DNA of 64,000 nucleotides from NCBI GenBank assembly GCA_011033025.1, contig WFMF01000254.1, positions 62,001 to 126,000 of the forward strand, read 5' to 3'. A program made the translations under genes and the position numbers. The DNA is from Beroe forskalii. Lineage: Eukaryota > Ctenophora > Nuda > Beroida > Beroidae. The notes under the pieces were generated by a model. That model was not told the DNA's origin and did not search any database. It worked only from the letters and a program-made list of their open reading frames with translations. Positions 11,748 through 22,500 of this stretch are shown piece by piece (position 1 is the stretch's first letter; each line of letters begins with the position of its first letter).

Positions 11748-13550
11748 GAAAAGTGAGAAATTATTAAGCCGTTACATGTCAAAGTGGTGACCATATACCG
11801 CATCTTAAACGGTTGAGGCGAAAGCCGAGACTGTAAGTTGGATAATGGACGAGGGGTGCCGAGTTCATTATCGAAGGTATAACTCTACGGTCACACCTGA
11901 GATCATGGAACCGGATTATACCCCGACAAGATCTAGCAGAATAGCTGAGATTGACTATTCTGCGACCAAACAATGAGTTTTCTTCCCACTGGGGTCTGAC
12001 GACAATCGTCCGGATTCAAGTAGATTTTTGAATGCTCCTTTTATAAAATCAAATTTCATTTTAATTTTATTGCGCTGTTATTTCGTTTAAGCAAACTGAA
12101 ACAAGCTTAAGTAATGTAACATATCCACATGGCACATGTTAATTGGCTTGGTCTCTTTTTGATACGTGGTTTAAATATAGTATGTCCACGGCCACACCGT
12201 TATATTGCACCGTGGTTATACGAATGGAGCACGCTGTATTCAAGCCTGCCCGTGGATATAGGTGCAGTCTGCAGGAGAGTTGTAGCGCGAAGAACTCCAG
12301 CTAAATTGAACCCTAGGAAAAATTTTAAAAAAATAGAAATATGGAATTATAGACCCCTATCCCCTATTGGATGACATTAGAATCGTTGTTTGATTATGAT
12401 TGACTTAGCAATAACTATTGACGAAATTGCATCAAGACCAGTGCAACCTTGCGTCAAACCTGAATGTGGATCGCTGAGGTCAATTAGGATCGGCATCTTT
12501 CCATCTTCAACTTGAATAGCAAACTCGGAACTGTGGGAGACAAGTCAAATTAAGTTATTTGGAATCAGCTGGTATATTCGAAAATTAGAACATATATATT
12601 ATACGTCACGAAAGCTGATATCATGATGACGATAATAAAGCATTGTAAGTATTTATTTGAGTGAATGATTAAAATATCAATTCGCTAAATTTGCACCGGA
12701 TCCATTCAACTGTAGTAGTGTATGTGGTGACTGCCATGACTTGTTAATGGCAGTATCTTAATGTCAAGTCATGTGTCACCCTTCAGCTTTCATCTGTAAC
12801 AGATGACAGCTGAAATGATCTGTACGACGAAACTCACCCTCTTATCATTACCACGGCACTCAAAAAGATGACTGAAAAACACGACTTCATAATATCACGT
12901 AGAGAAGAAAAGAGAGGACTTAAACAAAACTAAAAGTTAGATCAAATATTTACCAGAACCAGGCTATAAAGAGCTGTGAGATAGATTGTTTTATCTTTTA
13001 TTAGCAGCAATAGCATCAGGTGTTCAGTTCATTATACAGTGAGGGTTGGGAGTCAAATTGATTTAACTTAGTCCAAATGGGTTTATCATTGATGAACAGC
13101 TTCAAATTGGTTCATTGATCGTGTTATATATTTGCTTTTCTATTTGTAATTTCATTATTCTCAAAATGTTGGAATTTGGTGTCTGGAGCAAAGCTCAGAA
13201 AGTATATGGGTAATTTTTCACTCAAAAGCTCAAAGTAGTAAAATTGGTCCAATTTTAGCAGAATTTCACAAAATATTTATCATTGTTGATAAAAAGCAAA
13301 GCTATAAATGGCAATACGGCATGTTAATTAATTTGTCACATCTGAGACTCAAGGCTAATTAAGGGATGGGGTGGACCCAGGATGAAGCTATGACGGCCAA
13401 GGTGCACGTGCAAGGGAATACTGCCCTTTGATTGGTTGTTAGCATGGTAAGGTCACAGCAGAGGTGGTATGTACAAAGTTTTGGGGCACTCCGGGGAGGG
13501 AAAAAATTGCCATTCATTAATTCATTATGTGATTTAATCATTTACCTTCT
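11748..13550. other. Intergenic stretch without recognised gene
   Basis: The upstream exons expected for the ATAD1-like gene (membrane anchor and linker) were looked for here and not found. The stretch contains small imperfect palindromes near 12180-12270 and 12735-12820 and otherwise nothing I can name. Confidence 0.5.
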
Positions 13551-16500
13551 TCTATTGATGTTACGTGGAAGGACATTGGTGGACTTGACAAAGAGATACA
13601 GACTCTGAAAGAAACCGTGTTATTACCCATCATTAGGCACGATCTCTTCAAGTCCAGCAGATCTAAATTACTATCCTTTCCCAAAGGTTTGAAAACTCAG
13701 TTCTTGATAAATTGGTGGATTTATTATCAAATAAATACAAGCAAATGCTCGAAAAATAATGTTGATGTGACTGAAGTTTGCCCTACTGAAGTTTGCCCTA
13801 TTTTATACTACTATAGTATTACTCAGGGCAGATTTTTCCAAAATATATCCTCCTGTAATAGTAATCGCAAATCTTAAGATTTTAAGATGTAGGTCATCAT
13901 TATTTTTGAATAATAATGCCTATCGCAACGTAGCCGTGCAGACACAAAGGGGAGGGTAGATAAGGGTGAGGAAGGGGGAGAAGGGAGTTCCAAAGAACCT
14001 TGTCACGTCAGGGCACTGAAGGGCCCTACGTTAGGGCATTTAGGGCACTTCGTTAGGGCACTTAGGGGATTACGTTAGGGCACTTAGGGGACTACGTTAG
14101 GGCACCTAGGGGACTACGTTAGGGCACTTAGGGAACTACGTTAGGGCACTTCGTTAGGGCACTACTTTAGGGCACTGAGGCACTACTTTAGGGCACTTTT
14201 TAAGGGCACTTCGTTAGTTCACCTGTTTCTTTACAAATATGTTTATTTACGGTGTTTATCCACCCTACATATTTAAGCTGGTTTACCTTCTCCTATCTCC
14301 ATTTAGTATTGACTGTATTTTGCGAAAGTACAATTTCTCAGAGGCGGAACTAGTACCATTCTGTATCATGATAAAGACAAATTGATATTTAAGAAATGCA
14401 CAATCAATGATTTCTTAGATATTCCACTAATAAAAAATTAAACACAAGAATCAGGAAAAGTAAGTCTGCTACTGTTATTGTTAGCTTCATAACTTTATTC
14501 AACGATTTTATTAAAAGCTCCATTCAAGATGATCAAACCTGCTACTGGTATCTTCTTGTTGCAAAATTATCATTTAAAACTAACGTTCTTTGGACCAATC
14601 TAAACAAACAACCTATTAATATTATGGAGGGGGTGCCACTGTCCCAATTGTTCCTGACTCAAGAAAAAGTTGATTGGGACAGGGACATTTGGGACAATTG
14701 GGACAGAGAAAATGGGACAAATAGGACTCAGAAAGTGAAGTGCGACTGGGAAAATGGGACAATTGGGGCACAAGAAACAGAAAAAATGGGACTCGAAAAG
14801 TGAATTGGGATAGGGAAAAATTGGAAATTTGGGACAACTGTGACTGTTGATTTTATCTCTCTGTTATCAGTTGCTTGATAATCGCACAACACCGTTATTG
14901 TGGCTGTGTGTATTCCTGAATACCATGGCTGCAAATACTTCTACAAAGCCCTCTAATGACAGAGAAATTGACGATTTGGTGGGAAGGGCAAGTCTTTGGC
15001 TCGGGAGGGCAATGGCGGAGTTGACCTGCGACGATCCGACCCATGTTACGCCGTCAAAGTGCCGAGAGTTGAGCAAGGAAAAGCTTGTCACAATGTGTTG
15101 CGAAGCGTTTCAGTATGTGCGAATTCAGAACAACAGTCTCAGACATGCCAGGTCAGATCTTCAGACTACTAAATCAGACCTCGTGAAGTCGCAGAAGCTT
15201 GTTATTGTTCAACAGCATGAGATGATTATTTGCAAGGACAAGATGTTGAACTCAGTACAGAATGCGGTGACGGAATCAGTAACGAAAACTGTTGAAGAGC
15301 AGATCAAGACATACAGCGAGGCTGTAAAAAGCACGGGTGAATCATCTCAGATCAGTCAGCAGACGCTGAAAAGACGTGTAGTGAAGGATGTTGTTCAGGA
15401 AGAAGATAGGAGTAAGAACCTGATGTTGTTCGGTGTGCCTGAAGAAAAGGACGAGGACTTGTCTGGCAAGGTTCTGGAAGTGTTCGGAGAGCTGGGAATC
15501 AAACCTGCTGCTGAGGTGTGTCGTGTGGGCAAAACCGGGGACCAGAAGCGCTCAAGACCAGTGAAGGTTATGTTGTCGTGTACGAGCACATCTAGACACA
15601 TCTTAGTGCAGGCCAAGAAGCTGCGGAACTCACAGAAGTTCAGTTCAGTCTTTATTAGACCGGATAGGACTATGGACGAACGCTCGGCACATAAACTCCT
15701 TATTGAAGAGTTGAAGAAGAAACGTGACGGTGATCCTAGCAGAAAACATTACATCAAATTCGGTTCTGTAGTGACTGTGGTCAACTCTAACGGATCGTGA
15801 TCATTTCAACACGATGACTATTATTGGTCGATCGCGAATGCATGATGTGTGAATTTAATATTGTTCCTCTATTGTTCTAGGTTTTGCAGCACAGTGTTAC
15901 ATGAGTTTGATACAAATATCACACAAAACTAATGAATGTTTTCGCATATTTTTTCATACTATTTAGTTTTCGTTGAGTGAGATTTTCAAATATTACTTTT
16001 TGGAGAATGATTTCAGATTTATGTATATATTTTCAAAGCCCTTAGTGGTACCCCACCGCGGGTTTTCAACTAGTACTACTACTCTACTATACTAAGTAAT
16101 TTAGCATAATAAGTGATTTTTAAATTGATCCCTGTTTTTATCATTCAAATAATTTCTGACTATTTCTGCCTGAAATTTATTAAATTTCTGGCAGAAATAG
16201 TCAGAAATTATTTGAATGATAAAAACAGGGATCAATTTGAAAATCACTTATTTTTCCCACTTTTTTATTTGTCCCAAATTTCCCAGTTGTCCCAAATGTC
16301 TCAAATGACAGTCCAAAACTCAAAAAAAGTAAATTGGGACAGGGACATTTGGGACACTGACATTCCCCCCATTATTTGCTAAACAAAACGTAAAACAAAA
16401 GGCTTCAGTCTTTATTAAACTTGAGTTTCAGATCTCTGTTCTCCAGCAGTTGACACAGCGTTCTCCACCGCAGTTGTAGACGTTGTTTTCTCCCCTGCTG

Positions 16501-19500
16501 TAGAAGTGGTCGGGTGTTCCATCACACCAGATATAATCCTAGTATCTCCTCCTGCTTTTATCCCACAGATTGCTCCCCTAATAAGTGCAGCTCTTTGCCT
16601 CAGAAACTCTCTGAAGCTGTGCACTGTCAGGCTGTAGATATAGAAGTTAGCCATTACGTTGATGCTTAGGATGGAATAGGCTGCATTACGGAATTGAGCG
16701 TAGAGCTTTGGATCCTGGATGAACGGCCCAAGTATGTGTGCCAGCCCTGCTGGAAGCACAGACAGACAGTAAACCACAGCTGTTGTAATGACTGTCACCA
16801 GACCTTGCCATTTAACCCTGTTGCCTATTCGATTTGTTGCTCTCACGGCAATCACTATGAGCCATGTAGTGGTTACTATTACAACGATGTTTGGTACCAC
16901 TGTTGCGAAGATGCTTAAAACTGGTCGCCAGATTTTCCAAGCGTCCGCTGAAAAGCCATAGATGCACGTGTACGTTATATGATCAAATTGCACGTCATCT
17001 TTATCAATAACAATGAAGAAAATAGGTACTGCTAGGGAACAAATCCAGATGATTCCACAGACGATATGAGCTTTGGATTTAGTCCAGAGACAAGCATGCA
17101 TCGGGTACTGGACTATGAGGAGCTTGATGGTGGTTAAGGCAACTGTAAAGTAGAAGCTAACTGGGTAGTAGTAGATTGGCAAATAACTCTGAAAATAACA
17201 GAAGGAGGCCCCCAGAATATTCCGTTCTGAGATCAGAGTAACAAGATAGAGACAACTGTTGAATGAGATGAAGAGATCACACACAGCCATGTGCTGCATG
17301 ATGGTGACAATGGCTTTGTGAAGCTTGAAGGCATCATATTTTATGGATGCAACTAGGATGATTGAATCCCCTAGAAAGGAGGAAAGCATGGTAAAGATCT
17401 CGTAGGAGATCAAGCAGTAGCGGACAGCCTGTTTGTGGATGTCATACTCAGTGTAGTTGTTGAAGGAGACGTTCATTAGGTCTGTTTCTTAGTTTTTCAG
17501 AGTTATCCAAGGGTAGAGCGAAGAGAAACTAAAATGAGGAACCAGAATCAAAAGGTTGCAAATAAGCAAATAAAAGGTGCTGCAAATAGTAAGGCGAAAG
17601 AGAGATAATCCTGGAGTTCTGGTTGATTGAAATATGTCCTACAAATCTTACGACGTTGAGTCACGTGAAATCTCAAACACCAGTTTCAAGAGCTACCGGA
17701 AACTCCCCATATTTCTACCGGATTCTACCCTTATTTTTGTCTACTTGTCTGCGGGACTGGCACGTGATGTGAGAAGTTGTTTATCAATATCACGCCAATA
17801 ATTTCCCTGAGTAGCACTGAGGAGGAAAATAAATACTGGAAAAGATACAAAGAAACCACCGTCGCGTGTCTCTACATCGTTATTCTTTGTTATCGTTCTC
17901 TATTGTTTGATGTGATCATCGATGCAGTGAAACAAACAACTTTCAATAAAGCAATCTAACCCGCACACTATACTCCACAATTCTACTGACAGTTTCAAGA
18001 TTATAAAAATCTTTTCTTCAGGAACTCCATATAGTGCAACACAACATTCTGAGATTAATGTGAAGTGATGTTTGAAAGTATGATATTCAATATTAGATGT
18101 TTAAATGTTAAAACACAAAAACACAACAATATCATTATTATAAAGGATAAAAACGCCGGCTAAAAACGGAGTCGAAATCCCGCGATTTTTTGCAGGGTAG
18201 TAGAAAAATAAATTCCGTTTAGGAAGCATTATTTTTATTTGAATTTAGGCTTTAGATTTTCCGTAATTAATGCTCAAAGTTGGAAAAAGAATCGCGAAAA
18301 ACACGACCAAGATATAGGTTTGATTCACCAGTTGTGCGCTTTCTATGGTGATTGGTTATTGCGCGCAAAAACTGCACGTGCATTTTAACGAAGATTCTGC
18401 CATTTCGTTACTGTGTACTTAGGAAACGTTTCAACTGTTTAATGTCATAATTTACGTTCTCAATGGAATTTTCTAGTTTGGTAAAAAGTTTATGACAGAA
18501 GACTATCAGCTCTAATCACTATTGTAGGAGAAAAGGTAAGAGTTGAACATTTTGTTCCATTGTGAAAGTCAGCGTTAATTCTTTCGCATCAAGATATTTG
18601 GAGTTACTGCGAGAGGTGTTGCAACTGGCGATATACACCATGAGTGGTGCCTCTTTCGTTCTCCATTTCTATTTTTTTGTACATTTTGTATGGTTGGTCC
18701 TTCAGTGTTCATAGAGTGCATTCTGCATATACTGCTTATAGAATGCACCTACAATTTGATGAATTGATCTAGTGACACTACTGATTTATAAATTGTACCA
18801 ATTGTATTAACAATTGACAGCCGGGGCCGGACATTTGGGTAGTCGTTGGTGGTGTATGTCTGTGTGACCCCGTGTCATGTCTCTCCGCCCTAGTGCTGCA
18901 TCTACAACTGTATATTTATTAAGTCAAATGTGTAACTGTAAGCAATGATGGAACGAGGACTTAAACCTCATGATTCATCTTGTCTTTTCCCGATGTTTTT
19001 AAGTTTATGATGAGACAGCAGAAAAATAGGTTTTCTGGGGGGGGGGCCAACCCACATAAACCCCCGGTGGATATCGAAAAATGGCAAATGGGGGTTTAAT
19101 TTTTGGGGGTTTATGGGGGTTTATGGGGGCTTAATTTAGTTAAATTTTGCTGTTTTATGACCGATTTTGTTCACGATTTTTGGCATTTTACGGAATGGTA
19201 CCATTTTTTGTTGATGATTTTAGGCCTTTTTTTGAAATGGTACCATTTTTTGTTGATGAATTTCGGCCCTTTTCTGAAATGGTACCATTTTTTCAGCGAT
19301 TTTCAAGCATTTTTAGGAATGGTACCATTTTCTGTTGCGCATTTTCGAACCTTTCCTAAAATGGTACCATTTTCGGCCATTTTTTGAAATGGTACTATTT
19401 TTGTTGACAATCTTAGACCCTTTTTTGAAATGGTACCATTTTTTGTTGGCGATTTTGAAGCCTTTTCTGAAATGGTACTATTTTTGTTGACGATTTTTGG

Positions 19501-22500
19501 CCCTATTTTGAAATGGTACCAATTTTCATTGAAGATTTTCGACCTTTTCTGGAAAATTAAACCCCATAAACCCCCAAGTGGATATCGAAAAGGCAAATGG
19601 GGGGTTAAATTTTGGGGTTTGGGGGTTTGGGGGTTGGCCCCCCTTTTTTTGTATCGTATGTAGTACGCCAGCCAGCATACTTACGGCTTTACGGGCACAT
19701 AAAAATCCTCACCCTCTCATAGAGATCCCACATACCCGTCACCTATCACCACTGCAAAATTTATTCGATTCTCCGTTGCCTAAAGACACCAGTGCTCCTA
19801 TGGGGCCTTTTTAGTCCTGTGTGTAGCCTGTTACCTGTGATATTCCTGACACCAACTGCTTCACGGCTTGCGTCAGCAGGACTTGTAGCACATATTGCAT
19901 GGTCGAATAGTTAAAAAAATGTGCGTGGATGTCAGTTCACACCACACCCTACTTCCAGCGTTTTCACATCATTCATGCACGTACTTATGCATTACGACAG
20001 TTGTCTGTAAATACATTTTCGCGCCTTCCATAAATTCCTACTACTTCAGGGCACTTTTTAGGGCATTCCAGGGCACTAAATCTTGGACGTAGAAGTAATT
20101 ATGATTTATTGCTAATACAAGTTGATCAAAAGGTATAGACTTTATCACTTGATCAAAATCACTTGATCAAAAGGTATAGACTTGATGAAATAATCACTTG
20201 ATGAAATAATCACTTGATCAAAATTTATAGACCACATAACCACGCGACCAGAAAGAGAATGAGTGAGTGTCCATTAATATAAAAGTTGCATTCATATACG
20301 AACGATAGTGAGTGAAATTATATACACGTCCGATTCGAAGTTAGAGAAATTTGAAAGTTTTAGAAGTAGAAGTTTGCGCGCGAACTCGCGATTTGAAAAT
20401 TCATAACTTCGGCTAGGAACAATATTTTTACATGAGGTTAAAACCTACTGGTAGCTGGCCTTCTTCTCTATCAGAAACAACAAAAACCCAAAAACCGACC
20501 TCAGACCCCCCGACCCCCTTAAATTAATCAGGTAAATTAGCAGGTTGAATTAATATTAAGCACAGTAAATAGACATTTAAAAAACAGGTGACCTAACTAA
20601 ACGGAGTTCCTCGGTGCCCAAGTAGTGCCCAATGCCCTGACGTAGTGCCCTTGAGTGCTCTGACGTAGTGTCCCAGTGCCCTGACGTAGTGCCCTTGAGT
20701 GCTCTGACGTAGTGTCCCAGTGCCCTGACGTAGTGCCCCAGTGCCCTGACGAAGTGCCCCAGTGCCCTGACGTAGTGCCCTTGAGTGCTCTGACGTAGTG
20801 CCCCAGTGCCCTGACGTAGTGCCCTTGAGTGCCCTGACGTACGCTTGTGCCCTTGAGTGCCCTGACGTAGTGCCCTTAGTGCCCTAATGGACTGCCCTAA
20901 GTGCCCTAACGTAGTGATGGTTCGCAATTTGTGCTCTAAGGTGGGGTTATGTCCGAGTCAAATGCTTGTCATATTAACAACATTCCCGATTTAAGAAACA
21001 GTGCTACGTTACATTACTGATTACTAGCCAAACTTAGTAAAGTGTTATCACGCACAAAATATGGAAACATGCCATGGTCTTCTAGAATATTAAGGATACC
21101 ACACGACACAAAATGTTTTGAGTCCGCGTGTCGCTAAATCCTTACACTTTTCAGTCAAGCCCTAGCGCGCAACACGTACGCTATAATTGGCGCGCCTGGC
21201 CTGATTTCGGGTTTTTTTTTGCGTGCCGCGCATTCTTTTTCAGCAAAATTTTCTTTCTGGCCTTTTTCCAGAAACTTCCTTGTCTCGTATCAGAAAACCA
21301 GTGATTCTTTGTAATTTCAGGAGTGTTGCTGTCTGGCCCGCCTGGGTGTGGGAAGACAATGATCGCTAAAGCTACCGCAAAAGAAAGTGGATGCATTCTC
21401 CTCAACATTGATCTCAGTTCTACAATTTACAAAATACGTCTCCTGTTGTGTTTGAACGGATTATTTCATGACTTTTGTCAAGCATTTCTGCTTGACAAAA
21501 GTCAATTCCCCTGTTTCTCCCCTCAGCTCAGTGTCTTGCACGACATGTACATCGGGGAGTCCCCCAAATACGTGGCTGCAATATTCTCCCTGGCTGAGAA
21601 ACTCAACTGCTTCAGTCCTGTGATAGTGTTCATTGACGAGATCGACACCTTACTTGCGTAAGTGATAAGTATAAGTTATAACACTGGCCGGTGGGGTGTT
21701 CTTTTTAATATAAACTATATTATTTTATGATCATGGACTCATTGAATAACTTGTTAGCAGTATTAAGGGGGTATGCGGGGGGGGTGATAACGCCCTGACC
21801 AGGGGTGGGGCTATTCACCAAATTTTGCAGATGTTTGTGATGTAGGTTCCCCCCTTCCTCCTCAAGTGATACAATCTTTTCATTTCTAACAAGAAAACCC
21901 GAATTTCCTACGTCCTACTCACAATATTTCCCAGGTCCCGGTCTAACAGGGATCACGAAAACACTCAACAAATCAAGAGTCTGTTCATGACGAACTGGGA
22001 CGGCTTGATATCTTCCAAAGACACGAGGATAGTAGTCATAGGAGCCACAAATCTCGTAAGTAATGCAAAGTTAGGGATGTGAGGGATGTGAGGGATTCGC
22101 CTTTAAGAAAATGGCCCCTGGAAAGAAAGAGGGTGAGGCACCTACTCATCCATTGTAATAAAGTTGTGTGGGCGGAAACTATTATAGGCCTCCTGTCATT
22201 AAAAAAGGCCAGAATGGTCCTAGAATAGATGGACTAAAATAGCGTTCCCCACGTATGTATTTTAATTATATGCGACTTGATAAAGCAGCAGTTTTCATGG
22301 ATCTATGTCCTCCTTCCCCAGCCTAACGTTATTGACGGTGCGGTGTATCGGAGGATGCCCATAAGGATAGTACTGACTCTTCCTGACATCACTGCAAGGA
22401 GCAAAATACTACGCGTTCTTTTGCAAGGTTGGTGTCGAATATGCTTATAGTATCAACAAACCGTATTAGCATGAAAAAGCTTATTCAGGTTAGCATTTAG

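Larger units (their letters stand above)
14626..16370 (+). mobile_element. TIR-bounded element carrying a LINE ORF1-like gene
   Basis: The left end (GGAGGGGGTGCCACTGTCCC) and the complement of the right end (GGGGGGAATGTCAGTGTCCC) form terminal inverted repeats, and ATTAT flanks both sides (14621-14625, 16371-16375). Both subterminal regions are packed with copies of TGGGACA or its complement. The interior holds one intact gene (14925-15800) and a long perfect-type hairpin (16108-16252). No transposase or reverse transcriptase is present. It lies in the first visible ATAD1 intron. Confidence 0.75.

Noticed and set aside
12129..12374. 81-codon plus-strand frame as a candidate N-terminal ATAD1 exon
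   Set aside because: It has no Msp1-like membrane anchor or linker sequence and no matching splice phase; the area contains palindromic repeats.
20577..20927. Minus-strand frame rich in ALRQGTGAL repeats
   Set aside because: Pure translation of the minisatellite; no start context or conserved protein.
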